NCBI RefSeq assembly: GCF_026625825.1
Contig: NZ_CP113065.1
Span: 2,728,001-2,792,000 of the forward strand
From: Pseudoxanthomonas sp. SL93
GTDB taxonomy: Bacteria; Pseudomonadota; Gammaproteobacteria; Xanthomonadales; Xanthomonadaceae
Length of the DNA stretch: 64,000 nt
Reading direction: 5' to 3'
The position numbers and the translations under genes were made by a program. Under the pieces are notes generated by a model, which saw only the letters and a list, made by a program, of their open reading frames with translations, did no database searches and was not told the DNA's origin. Within the stretch, counting starts at the first letter, position 1. Each line of letters starts with the position of its first letter. This document shows positions 48,797 through 58,224 of this stretch, piece by piece.

Positions 48797-48822
48797 GTCA
48801 TCCCGGCGCAAGCCGGGACCCG
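48797..48822. repeat. Small palindromic repeat after glyS
   Basis: GTCATCCCGGCGCAAGCCGG followed by GACCC. TCCCGGC (48801-48807) pairs with GCCGGGA (48812-48818). It is the common proteobacterial intergenic palindrome of the GTCATCCCGGC...GCCGGGA type. The rest of the 250-bp gap to tamA holds no gene. Confidence 0.7.
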
Positions 48823-49021
48823 GTGACGTTCGCCAGGCGCACCCGGATGCGGACCGGAAGCATTGCTCGCCGCTTTCGCAGCGATGGTGCGTCGCGCATT
48901 GTCGACGTCGTGTTCGTCCCGCGCCTGGCGTGCCGTGACACGCCGACCGGAAGCCTGCGATGCCCATCTCGCACTAGCGCCCCATTCACTCCGCTTAACC
49001 CGCACCGGTTATCCTGCCCGC

Positions 49022-50806
49022 ATGCGACGAATCCCCCGGCTCGCCACCGCCCTGCTCCTGCTTGCCGCTGCCGGCCCGGCCTGGGCGGCGGCCACCGTGG
49101 ACAAGGTGCAGATCGTGGGTCTGAGTGACGTGTTGATGGTGGAAAACGTCAACGTGGCGCTGTCGCTCAACGATTCGCTGGGCAGGCGCCTGGGGGAATC
49201 GCGACTGGAGTACCTGCTCAATGAAGCCGTCGCCGAAACGCGCGAGGCACTGGAGCCCTTCGGCTACTACTCGCCCACCGTCACCGTCGAGGCGCCCCGC
49301 AGCGAGGATGCCGAGGACGAACGCCTGACCGTCACCTTGCGCATCGAGCTGGGCGAACCCGTGCGCGTGCGGAATGCCGACCTGTCCATCGAAGGCGAAG
49401 GCGGTGAAGACCGCTACCTGAAGGAAGACCTGGCCGCCTTCACGCCGAAGGTGGGCGAGGTGTTCGACCACACCACCTACGAAGCCAGCAAACTGAAGAT
49501 CGTGCGGCGCCTGGCCGATCGTGGCTACTTCGACGCCGACTTCACCCATCGCCGCGTCGAGGTCACGCGCGCCGACCGCGCCGCGGACATCGCGCTGGGA
49601 TGGGTCAGCGGCATCCGTTACGACATGGGGCCGACCACCTTCCACCAGGACAAGTTCGACCCGGGCCTGCTGGAGAAACTCGTCTACTGGGAAGAAGGCA
49701 GCTATTTCCACCAGGGCAAGCTGGACCGCCTGCGCGAGTCACTGGTGGGACTGGACTACTTCAGCAACATCGACATCCAGGCCAATCCGGACAAGGCGGT
49801 GGATGGCCGCGTGCCGGTGGACGTGAACCTGGCGCTGGCCAAGCGCGACATCTACACCGCCGGCGTCAGCTACGGCACCGAAAGCGGCCCCGGTATCCGC
49901 ATGGGACTGGACCGGCGCTACGTCAACTCGCGTGGGCACAAGCTGTCCACCCAGCTGGACTACGCCACCAAGCGCAAGATCCTGTCGGCGCAGTACCGCA
50001 TCCCGGCGTTCAAGTGGCTGGACGGCTGGTACACCATCGGCGTGCAGGCCAGCGACGAACAGACCGACTACATCGACCTGCGACACGTGGAATTCATCGG
50101 CAGTCGCAGCGGCCAGGTCAGCGACGACTGGACCGCCGTGGCCTCGCTGCATGCGTTGCGCGAGCGCTGGCGCTATTTCGAGACCGAGGAAGACGCCGAA
50201 GCCGGCATCGGCGCCTACCGCTATGCCACGTTCACCTATCCCTCGTTCAAGGTCGACTATCTGAATGCGCCCGTGGCATCCAACCGGCCGGACCGGCTGG
50301 CTGGTTCGCTGCTGCTGCGCGGCGGCGTGCAGGGCGTGGGCTCGGATGCCAACTTCGCGCAGTTCCACCTGCGTGCACGCTGGTCGCAGCAGTACAAGAC
50401 CAACAGCGCACTGATCGTGCGCGGCGAATACGGCCACACGTTCACCGATGCGCTGGTGGACATGCCGCCTTCGCTGCGCTTCTTCGCCGGTGGCGACAAC
50501 AGCATCCGCGGCTATGCATGGCGTGAAGTGGGCCCGCGCAACGGCGACTACGCCTTGGGCGCCAAGAACGTGCTGACGGCCAGCGTGGAGTACGAGTACT
50601 ACCTCGGTGGCGGGCCGTGGGGCGGCGCGGTGTTCGTGGACACCGGCAGCGCGTTCGACGGCACGCGACCGGACCTGAGCACCGGCGTGGGCATCGGCCT
50701 GCGCTGGCGCTCCCCGGTGGGCCCCGTGCGGCTGGACATCGGCCATGGCCTGAACGATCCCGACTCGCAGTTCCAGATCTACCTCAACATCGGGACCAGC
50801 CTGTGA
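49022..50806 (+). CDS. tamA: Translocation and assembly module subunit TamA
   Basis: 594 aa. Signal peptide to about residue 23 (LLLAAAGPAWAAATV). POTRA domains at about 25-275 (VDKVQIVGLSDV; VRVRNADLSIEG; ADRGYFDADFTH), then a 16-strand barrel containing LRFFAGGDNSIRGY (the conserved barrel-lid motif) and ending with GHGLNDPDSQFQIYLNIGTS plus a final Leu. Outer-membrane partner of TamB. Stop overlaps the tamB GTG. Confidence 0.95.
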   Translation: MRRIPRLATALLLLAAAGPAWAAATVDKVQIVGLSDVLMVENVNVALSLNDSLGRRLGESRLEYLLNEAVAETREALEPFGYYSPTVTVEAPRSEDAEDERLTVTLRIELGEPVRVRNADLSIEGEGGEDRYLKEDLAAFTPKVGEVFDHTTYEASKLKIVRRLADRGYFDADFTHRRVEVTRADRAADIALGWVSGIRYDMGPTTFHQDKFDPGLLEKLVYWEEGSYFHQGKLDRLRESLVGLDYFSNIDIQANPDKAVDGRVPVDVNLALAKRDIYTAGVSYGTESGPGIRMGLDRRYVNSRGHKLSTQLDYATKRKILSAQYRIPAFKWLDGWYTIGVQASDEQTDYIDLRHVEFIGSRSGQVSDDWTAVASLHALRERWRYFETEEDAEAGIGAYRYATFTYPSFKVDYLNAPVASNRPDRLAGSLLLRGGVQGVGSDANFAQFHLRARWSQQYKTNSALIVRGEYGHTFTDALVDMPPSLRFFAGGDNSIRGYAWREVGPRNGDYALGAKNVLTASVEYEYYLGGGPWGGAVFVDTGSAFDGTRPDLSTGVGIGLRWRSPVGPVRLDIGHGLNDPDSQFQIYLNIGTSL

Positions 50807-53800
50807 GCCGGCCACAAGACACGCTGTCGCCGGAAGAGCGCGAAGCCCGCATCGCCGAACTGCGCGCGCGCCGCAAGGCACGCCTGCGCACGCTCGCCAT
50901 CCGCAGCACGATCGGCGCCGCGGCACTCACGGTACTGCTGTGCTTCGCGCTGTACTGGCTGCTGCAGACCGTCGCCGGCCGCGACGTGCTGCTGGCACAG
51001 GTGGTGGCCAGGCTGCCGGCTAACGCATCACTGACGTGGAAGGAAGTGGACGGTCCCGTAGCCGGGCCGCTGACATTGCGCGGCGTGGACTTCCGCTGGG
51101 AAAAGATCCACTTCACCGCACGCGAGGTGTACCTGGATCCGGACCTGCGGCCCCTGCTTGGCAAGCGCCTGCGCCTGGATGCACTGAAGATCACCGACGC
51201 CATGCTGGACATGCCGGAGAGCGACGAGCCCTTCGAGTTGCCCGAATGGCCGGGCTCGCTGCCGCAGATCGAGATGCCCCTGGCGATCCAGGCCGATCAT
51301 CTGGAGATCGATGGCTTCACCATCCACCAGAGTGGCGAGCGGCTGATCGACATCACGCGCGCGCGCGGCGGGCTGGACATCGGCAACGGATACTTCCACG
51401 CCGAGCGGCTGGCCATCGACAGCGATCGCGGGCGGTTCCACGCGCATGGTGGTTATGCGCCGCGCAACGACTATCTCACCGACCTGGTCATCACCGGCGT
51501 CTTCCCCGCATCCCCCGGTCGCACGCCGGCACGCCTGGGACTGGTGGCCCGCGGCAACATCGCGCGCATGGACATCGCGGTGGCCGGTGCGGCGCCCGCG
51601 CCCATCCGCGCGACGCTCACGGTGCGGGGCGAAGAGAACCCGACCTGGAACCTGCTCGCCAACACCGAAGCCCTCGACCTCTCGCTGCTCGGCGTGGGCG
51701 AAGCCGGCACGCCGCTGTCGTTCGACCTGCGCGCAAAAGGCGCGGGCGGTGCCGCCGACCTGCAGGGCCGCGTGCAGCAGGGTGAGCTGGCGCTGGTGAT
51801 CGATCCTTCGCGCGCGCGCATCGACGGGCGCGTGCTGACCGTGGAACCGCTGGCCGTGCGTTTCTTCGATGGCTACGCCACGCTGCGTGGCCGCGCGGAT
51901 TTCACCGTGCCGGAGAATCCCGACTTCCGCTTCGCCGTGAACGCACGCAACCTGCGCTGGGGTGATGAAGCGGAGACGGCGATCGGTGCGCAGGGCGACT
52001 TCGGTTTCGCCGGCAAGCTCGAAGCCTGGGCGGCGATCGGCAAGGCCACGCTGACGCGCGATGGCGAAAGCGCGGTGGTGGAGTTCGATGGCCGTGGCAA
52101 TGCCGAGCGCGTGCTGCTGGAGAAACTGCACGCCCGCATGCCCACCGGCACGCTGGAAGCCACCGGCCAGGTCGGCTGGGAGCCCGCGTTGCAATGGGAT
52201 GTCACGACCACGCTCGCCGGCTTCGACCCCGGCTATTTCTTCGCCGGCTGGAAGGGCAACCTGTCAGGCCGGCTGGCGTCCAAAGGCATGCAGCGCGAGG
52301 ACGGGCAATTCCAGGGCACGCTGGACGTACCGAAGCTCGCGGGCCGGCTGCGCGACCGCGCGCTGGATGCACGCGGACGTTTCTCGCTGGACGGAAAGCA
52401 GGGCGAAGGCGAGCTTGCGTTGGCCTTGGGCGAAAGCCGCGTGGACGCCCGGGGCAAGGTGGGCGACACGCTGGATATCGATGCCCGCCTGCAACCGTTG
52501 CGACTGAACGACCTGCTGCCCGATGCCAGTGGCACGCTGGCCGGCACGCTGAAACTCACCGGTGCGCGCACCGCGCCGAACGTGGATGCCGACCTCGGCG
52601 GCAGCAACCTCGCCTGGCAGGACTGGAGCGCGGAAAGCCTGAGCCTGCGCGGCCGCCTGCCCTGGCGCAACGGCAGTGGCGAGATCGCGTTGCGCGGTAC
52701 CGCGGTCAATGTCGGCGTGGTGCTGGACAGCGTGCGCGTGGATGCACGGGGTGCGGTGGAAAACCTGCAGCTGGACGGCGACGCCCGCAACGCCATGGGT
52801 GCCATCGCCCTGTCCGGCAACGCGCAGAAGCGCGGCGCGCAGTGGCAGGGCACGATGGCGACGCTGCGCGTGGCGCCGTCCAAGGGCGAAGCGTGGACGC
52901 TGCAGCAACCGGCCCGATTCATGCAGAGCGGCAATGCGCTGACGCTGTCTTCGGCCTGCCTGGCCTCGCCGGTCGGCGGCTCGTTGTGCGCCACCGCCAA
53001 CTGGCCGCGACAGGGACTGACGGTGCGGGGCGAAGCACTGACGCTGGCGCTGGTCCAGCCCTGGCTGCCGCCCAGCAACGGTCGCCCGCTGACGCTGCGC
53101 GGCGAGTTCACCCTGGATGCGACGCTGCGCCCCGCCGGCAACGCGTGGCAGGGTAGCGTGCACGTGGCATCGCTCGACGGTGGGCTGAAGATGGGCACCA
53201 CCGCGCGCGGCGAGATCATCCGCTACGACAACTTCACCTTCGACGCGGAATTCAATCCGCAGCGCATCCAGGGCCGCCTGGGTACGGGGTTCAAGGGCGA
53301 CGGTTATGTCGACGCCACCTTCAACACCGGCTGGGACGACTTCGCGCCGCTGAAGGGCGACCTGTACTTCCACAACTCGCGGCTGTTCTGGCTGGAGCTG
53401 TTCTCTCCCGACCTCGTGCGTCCGCGTGGCCAGCTGGCCGGCCACATCGGCCTGGCCGGCACGCGTGGGCGGCCACTGTTGAGCGGCGAAGCCACGCTCA
53501 CCGAATTCACCGGCGAGCTGCCATCGCTGGGCATTTCGCTGGCGGAGGGCAGCGCGGACCTGGTGGCCCTGTCGGACGGCAGCGCGCGGATCGACGGCAG
53601 CATGAAGACCGTTTCCTCCACCGGCGGCACCGGCACCGGTGGCGTGCTGAACGTATCGGGCACGCTGGGCTGGAACAACGACACCACGCCGCTGCGGTTC
53701 CAGGTGCGCGGCAACAACGTGCTGGTCGCGGACACCACCGACCTGCGCGCCGTGGCGTCGCCGGACATCCAGGTGGGTTTCGCCGACAACACCATCCAGG

Positions 53801-54630
53801 TGCGCGGCGAAGTCGGCATTCCGTCGGCGACGATCGACGTGGAAAAGCTCGACGACGGCGTCTCCGCTTCCGAGGACGTGGTGGTGCTGGACCCCGCCGA
53901 TCCCGAGCGCGCGCCCAGCTCGCGGCTGGACCTGGACCTGGCGCTCAAGGTTGGCGACCAGGTCAACCTGAAGGGCTACGGGCTGGAAGGCACGCTGGCC
54001 GGCACGCTGCACGTCCGCTCGCAGCCCGGCCGTGAAATGCTGGGAACCGGCCGGCTGGACGTGGACGGCCGCTACGAAGCCTACGGACAGAAGCTGCGCA
54101 TCACCCGCGGCGAACTGACGTGGAGCAACAACGCGGTCTCCGATCCACGCATCAACATCCGCGCCGAACGCGAAGTCGTCAGCGCCAGCGTCACCGCCGG
54201 CATCGACGTCACCGGCCGCGCCAGCCAGCCGCGTGCACGCGTGTGGTCCAACCCGGCGATGTCCGAATCCGAGGCGCTGGCCTACCTGGTGCTTGGCCGT
54301 TCGCTGAACACCGCCAGCAGCGACGAGAGCCAGCAGATCAACGCGGCATCGTCCGCGTTGGGCGCCGGCGCCGGCCTGCTCGCCTCGCAGCTCGGTGCCA
54401 GGATCGGCCTGGACGATGCCGGTGTGCTGGAATCGCGCACGCTGGGCGGCTCGGTGTTCGGTGTTGGCAAGTACCTGTCGCCCAAGCTGTACGTCAGCTA
54501 CGGTGTTTCGATGATCGGCTCCGGCTCCGTCGTCACGCTGAAATACCTGCTGCGCAAGGGCTTCGACATCGAAATCGAATCCAGCACGACCGAGACGCGC
54601 GGCTCGGTGAACTGGCGCAAGGAGAAATAG
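50803..54630 (+). CDS. tamB: Translocation and assembly module subunit TamB
   Basis: 1275 aa from GTG 50803, overlapping tamA by 4 bp. N-terminal membrane anchor at about 35-57 (IGAAALTVLLCFALYWLL), a very long beta-taco body of AsmA-like repeats, and the C-terminal TamB/DUF490 domain (VTGRASQPRARVWSNPAMSE, SEALAYLVLGRSL, YLSPKLYVSYGVSM). Spans the periplasm and is linked to lipid transport and barrel assembly. Confidence 0.95.
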   Translation: MSRPQDTLSPEEREARIAELRARRKARLRTLAIRSTIGAAALTVLLCFALYWLLQTVAGRDVLLAQVVARLPANASLTWKEVDGPVAGPLTLRGVDFRWEKIHFTAREVYLDPDLRPLLGKRLRLDALKITDAMLDMPESDEPFELPEWPGSLPQIEMPLAIQADHLEIDGFTIHQSGERLIDITRARGGLDIGNGYFHAERLAIDSDRGRFHAHGGYAPRNDYLTDLVITGVFPASPGRTPARLGLVARGNIARMDIAVAGAAPAPIRATLTVRGEENPTWNLLANTEALDLSLLGVGEAGTPLSFDLRAKGAGGAADLQGRVQQGELALVIDPSRARIDGRVLTVEPLAVRFFDGYATLRGRADFTVPENPDFRFAVNARNLRWGDEAETAIGAQGDFGFAGKLEAWAAIGKATLTRDGESAVVEFDGRGNAERVLLEKLHARMPTGTLEATGQVGWEPALQWDVTTTLAGFDPGYFFAGWKGNLSGRLASKGMQREDGQFQGTLDVPKLAGRLRDRALDARGRFSLDGKQGEGELALALGESRVDARGKVGDTLDIDARLQPLRLNDLLPDASGTLAGTLKLTGARTAPNVDADLGGSNLAWQDWSAESLSLRGRLPWRNGSGEIALRGTAVNVGVVLDSVRVDARGAVENLQLDGDARNAMGAIALSGNAQKRGAQWQGTMATLRVAPSKGEAWTLQQPARFMQSGNALTLSSACLASPVGGSLCATANWPRQGLTVRGEALTLALVQPWLPPSNGRPLTLRGEFTLDATLRPAGNAWQGSVHVASLDGGLKMGTTARGEIIRYDNFTFDAEFNPQRIQGRLGTGFKGDGYVDATFNTGWDDFAPLKGDLYFHNSRLFWLELFSPDLVRPRGQLAGHIGLAGTRGRPLLSGEATLTEFTGELPSLGISLAEGSADLVALSDGSARIDGSMKTVSSTGGTGTGGVLNVSGTLGWNNDTTPLRFQVRGNNVLVADTTDLRAVASPDIQVGFADNTIQVRGEVGIPSATIDVEKLDDGVSASEDVVVLDPADPERAPSSRLDLDLALKVGDQVNLKGYGLEGTLAGTLHVRSQPGREMLGTGRLDVDGRYEAYGQKLRITRGELTWSNNAVSDPRINIRAEREVVSASVTAGIDVTGRASQPRARVWSNPAMSESEALAYLVLGRSLNTASSDESQQINAASSALGAGAGLLASQLGARIGLDDAGVLESRTLGGSVFGVGKYLSPKLYVSYGVSMIGSGSVVTLKYLLRKGFDIEIESSTTETRGSVNWRKEK

Positions 54631-54632
54631 CG

Positions 54633-55703
54633 ATGGCGCCGTCGCTGACGGCCCGGCGCCTGCAGGGGCACGGCATCACCAGGCCGGTGGCGGAAACACC
54701 GGCCGACGCGGTGCGACACATGGGTGCGATGCAGGCGCAGGACTATGCCGCCTCACTCTGGGCGATCGGCCTGCGCACCGCCGGCGCAACGCTGGCCACG
54801 GTGGAAGCCGCGATCGCACGGGGAGAAATCGTCCGCACCTGGCCGATGCGCGGGACCCTGCACTGGCTCGCGCGTGAGGACGTGCGATGGATGGTGGCGC
54901 TGATGGCGCCACGCGTGCAGGCCGCCAATGCGGCGCGCATCGCCCGCGACTACGGGCTGGATGACGACACCCTGGCGCGTTGCCGGCGCACGCTCGAAGC
55001 CACGCTCTCGCATGGCCGCCCCGTCACGCGCAGCGATTTGTACGCGCAGCTGGATGCGATCGGCGTGGACAGCGGCGGACAGCGCGGCCTGCACGTACTG
55101 GGCTGGATGGCGCAGGAAGGCCTGATCTGCCAGGGCCCGCGCGAAGGCCGGCAACCGACGTTCGTCTGGCTCGACGCATGGATTCCCGCGGCCGCCGCGC
55201 CAAGCCGCGATGAAGCCCTGCACCGTCTCGCCCTGCGTTACCTGCAGGGCCATGCACCGGCCACCGCGGCGGACCTGGCCTGGTGGTCCGGCCTGACCCA
55301 GAAGGACGCGAAGCAGGCGCTGGAGAGCGCATCGTCGTCACTGCAGCGCGAGACGCGCGACGGCGACGTGCTGTGGCATTCGTCCGCGCTGCCGGCGGCA
55401 CGTGCGGTCCGCAGTGTCCATCTCCTGCCTGCGTTCGACGAATACCTCATCGGCTATCGCGACCGCAGCCCGGTGGTGGCGGACCAGCACCTGCGACGCG
55501 TGATCGGCATCAACGGACTGGTCAGTCCCACCGTGATCGTGGACGGACGCGTGGTGGGCACGTGGAAGCGCGATGCCACTGCCGGGGGCCACGTCCGCAT
55601 CGCGCCGTTGCGGCCGCTGGCAGACAAGGAACAGGCCGGCATCGGCAAGGCCGCTGCGCGACTGGAACGCTTCCTGGGCGCGCCTGCACCGGTCGTGTTC
55701 TGA
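54633..55703 (+). CDS. Winged-helix (HTH_42) AlkZ/YcaQ-like protein
   Basis: 356 aa. Two bp after tamB. The N-terminal helix carries VRHMGAMQAQDYAASLWAIG, placing Gln34 and Gln36 as a Q-x-Q motif like the catalytic motif of AlkZ/YcaQ glycosylases that open interstrand crosslinks. RTWPMRGTLHWLAREDVRWM and LLPAFDEYLIGYRDRS are the conserved family blocks. DNA glycosylase activity is inferred from the family, not shown. Confidence 0.82.
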   Translation: MAPSLTARRLQGHGITRPVAETPADAVRHMGAMQAQDYAASLWAIGLRTAGATLATVEAAIARGEIVRTWPMRGTLHWLAREDVRWMVALMAPRVQAANAARIARDYGLDDDTLARCRRTLEATLSHGRPVTRSDLYAQLDAIGVDSGGQRGLHVLGWMAQEGLICQGPREGRQPTFVWLDAWIPAAAAPSRDEALHRLALRYLQGHAPATAADLAWWSGLTQKDAKQALESASSSLQRETRDGDVLWHSSALPAARAVRSVHLLPAFDEYLIGYRDRSPVVADQHLRRVIGINGLVSPTVIVDGRVVGTWKRDATAGGHVRIAPLRPLADKEQAGIGKAAARLERFLGAPAPVVF

Positions 55704-55788
55704 CGGAAGCCACATCCTGCCTGCGCGGCATTTGCCGCATGCCGCATGGCCGGCTATCGTCGTCCGTCCTGTCACCGCGATACCTCCG

Positions 55789-57930
55789 ATGCGCCGCCGA
55801 ATCTCCGCCACCACGCTCGCCCTGGGCGTCGCCCTCGCCCTGCCCGCCCACGCCGACGAAGGCATGTGGATGCCGTCGCAACTGCCGCAGCTCGCCAAGC
55901 CGTTGCGCGAGGCCGGCTTCAAAGGCAAGCCACAGGCGCTGGCCGACGTCACCGCCGCACCGCTGAGCGCAGTGGTCCGTGCGGGCGGCGGCACCGGCGC
56001 GTTCGTGTCACCGGACGGGCTGATCCTGACCAACCACCACGTTGCCTATGGCGTGATCCAGTACAACAGCAAGCCGGAGCGGAACCTGATCGACGAAGGC
56101 TTCACGGCCGGCGATCGCAGCGCCGAACTGCCCGCCAACCCGGACTTCCGCGTGCTGGTGACGGTCGGCTACGACAAGGTCACCGACCGCGTGCTGAAGG
56201 ACACCACCGGCAAGACCGGGCGCGCGTACTTCGACGCGGTCGACCGCGCCAGCAAGGCCATCGTCGCCGAATGCGAGCAGGAAGCGGGGGTTCGCTGCAG
56301 CGTGGCGAACATGTACTACGGCACCGACTTCTACCGCATCCGCCAGCTGGAGCTGCGCGACATCCGCCTGGTGTACGCACCGCCGCGCGCGATCGGCAAC
56401 TACGGCGACGAGATCGACAATTTCATGTGGCCGCGCCACACCGGCGACTTCACCCTGCTGCGTGCCTACGTGGGCAAGGACGGCAAACCCGCCGCCTACA
56501 GCACCGACAACGTGCCCTATCGCGCGCCCGCGCATCTGTCGCTGGCGAAGGACGGGCCCAATGCCGGCGACTACGCGATGCTGGCCGGGTATCCGGGCAC
56601 GACCTACCGGCATCGCACCGCCGCCGAGTTCGACGAGCAGATCAACTGGACGCTGCCTGCGCGCGTGGCCGTGTTCGACCAGCTGATCGACGTGATCGAA
56701 GCGGCAGGCAAGCAGGACGCCGATGCGAAGACCCGCTACGCCGCGCAACTGCAATCGCTGAAGAACAACCGCAAGCGCGCGGCCGGCGAGCTGGAAGGCC
56801 TGCGCCGCAGCGACGCCGTGCGCGTCCGCGCCGAGGACGAGCGCGGCATGCTGGCCTCGCCAGCAGCCGCAAAGGAAAGGGCGGACATCGATGCGCTCGC
56901 CGCGTCGATCGCCGGCGGTTCGGCCGTGCGTGAGCGCGAACTGCTGCTGAACCTGTTCGGTGCGCAGTCGCAGCTGATGCGCGCGGCGATCATGCTGGAA
57001 CGCCTGCGGGTGGAGTCGGCCAAGCCGGATGCCGAGCGCGAGAGCGGCTACCAGGCGCGCGACCATGCGTTGATCGAAGGTTTCCTGAAACAGGTCCAGC
57101 GACGCTACGCGCCCGACGTGGAAAAGGCCCTGCTGACGGTCCTGCTGACGCGCTACCAGCAACTGCCGGATGCCCAGCGCCTGCCGGGCTTCGACGCCGC
57201 GTTCGGCCGCACGCCCACCGCGCTGACGCAGGCGCTGGACACGCTGTACGCGGGTACGAAACTGGGCGATGAAACCGAGCGCCTGTCACGGTTCGCCGCC
57301 GCCCGCGAAGGCAAGCCGGTGGCCGCCGATCCGTTGATCGACTTCGCCGCCACGCTGGTGCCCGTGCAGCTGGCCCTGGAGCAGGAGCGCAAGACCCGCG
57401 AAGGCGAGCAGCTTCGCCTGCGTCCGGCGTACATGCGTGCGCTGTTCGCCTGGCGCGAGCAGCAGGGGCGCGCACTGTATCCGGACGCCAACGGCACGCT
57501 GCGCGTCAGCTTCGGCCGGGTGGATGGCTTCTCGCCGCGCGACGGCGTGCAGTACACCCCGGTGACGACAGTGGCCGGCATCGTCCAGAAGAACACCGGC
57601 GAGGTGCCTTTCGACGCGCCGAAGCCGCTGCTTGATGCCATCGCCAAGGGCGACTTCACCGGTACGGAAGATCCCGCGCTGAAGACGCAGACGGTCAACT
57701 TCCTGACCAACCTGGACACCACCGGCGGCAATTCCGGCTCACCGGTGCTCAATGCGCGCGGCGAACTGATCGGCCTGAACTTCGACAGCAACTGGGAATC
57801 CGTCAGCGCCAGCTGGATGTTCGACCCGCGCTACAAGCGCGCGGTGCACGTGGACATGCGCTACCTGCGCTGGCTGATGGGCAAGGTCTATCCGGCGCCG
57901 CACCTGCTGGATGAGATGGGCGCGAAGTGA
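55789..57930 (+). CDS. S46-family dipeptidyl-peptidase (DPP7/DPP11 type)
   Basis: 713 aa. Signal peptide to about residue 22 (ALALPAHADEGMW). Chymotrypsin-like triad: His84 in LTNHHVAYG, Asp in YGDEIDNFMWPRHTGDF, Ser649 in TTGGNSGSPVLN. Releases dipeptides from peptide N-termini in the periplasm. The residue 18 after the Ser, which is Gly in DPP7 and Arg in DPP11, is Ser667 here (NFDSNWESV), so specificity is unclear. 86 bp after the glycosylase-like gene. Confidence 0.94.
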   Translation: MRRRISATTLALGVALALPAHADEGMWMPSQLPQLAKPLREAGFKGKPQALADVTAAPLSAVVRAGGGTGAFVSPDGLILTNHHVAYGVIQYNSKPERNLIDEGFTAGDRSAELPANPDFRVLVTVGYDKVTDRVLKDTTGKTGRAYFDAVDRASKAIVAECEQEAGVRCSVANMYYGTDFYRIRQLELRDIRLVYAPPRAIGNYGDEIDNFMWPRHTGDFTLLRAYVGKDGKPAAYSTDNVPYRAPAHLSLAKDGPNAGDYAMLAGYPGTTYRHRTAAEFDEQINWTLPARVAVFDQLIDVIEAAGKQDADAKTRYAAQLQSLKNNRKRAAGELEGLRRSDAVRVRAEDERGMLASPAAAKERADIDALAASIAGGSAVRERELLLNLFGAQSQLMRAAIMLERLRVESAKPDAERESGYQARDHALIEGFLKQVQRRYAPDVEKALLTVLLTRYQQLPDAQRLPGFDAAFGRTPTALTQALDTLYAGTKLGDETERLSRFAAAREGKPVAADPLIDFAATLVPVQLALEQERKTREGEQLRLRPAYMRALFAWREQQGRALYPDANGTLRVSFGRVDGFSPRDGVQYTPVTTVAGIVQKNTGEVPFDAPKPLLDAIAKGDFTGTEDPALKTQTVNFLTNLDTTGGNSGSPVLNARGELIGLNFDSNWESVSASWMFDPRYKRAVHVDMRYLRWLMGKVYPAPHLLDEMGAK

Positions 57931-58097
57931 CGCCGGACGACGACCCGCGCCCGGTCGAACCCGACCCGCCGCTGCCCAGTGACTGCTGCAACAGTGGCTG
58001 CCCGATCTGCGTGCACGACCTGTATGCGGAGCAGCTGCAGCACTACCGCGAGCTGCTGGCGGCATGGAAGGCGCGCCATCCCGAGAATCCACTGTAG
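57927..58097 (+). CDS. Small Cys-rich oxidoreductase-like domain protein
   Basis: 56 aa from GTG 57927, overlapping the peptidase stop by 4 bp. It reads PDPPLPSDCCNSGCPICVHD then LYAEQLQHYRELLAAW, the pattern (P-CC-SGC--CV-D-Y---L--Y) of the Oxidored-like domain (PF09791). The four or five Cys probably bind metal or a cluster. Its TAG lies inside the REP repeat. Function unknown. Confidence 0.82.
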   Translation: MTPDDDPRPVEPDPPLPSDCCNSGCPICVHDLYAEQLQHYRELLAAWKARHPENPL

Positions 58098-58209
58098 GAG
58101 CGACGTCAGTCGCGACCGCAGACTCTCGGCGACAGTGCGCCATCGATCACCGATGGGCTCAGCTCGGGATCTCGGAACACGTGCGGTCGCGACTGACGTC
58201 GCTCCTGCA
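58093..58209. repeat. REP pair (inverted) of the Xanthomonadaceae type
   Basis: TGTAGGAGCGACGTCAGTCG (58093-58112) continues CGACCGC to 58119; its inverse GCGGTCGCGACTGACGTCGC (58183-58202) continues TCCTGCA. The arms are about 27 bp and face each other 63 bp apart, a BIME-like arrangement. Between a + gene and the end of mnmG on the other strand. Confidence 0.85.
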
Positions 58210-58224
58210 CGGGCAACCCGATGC

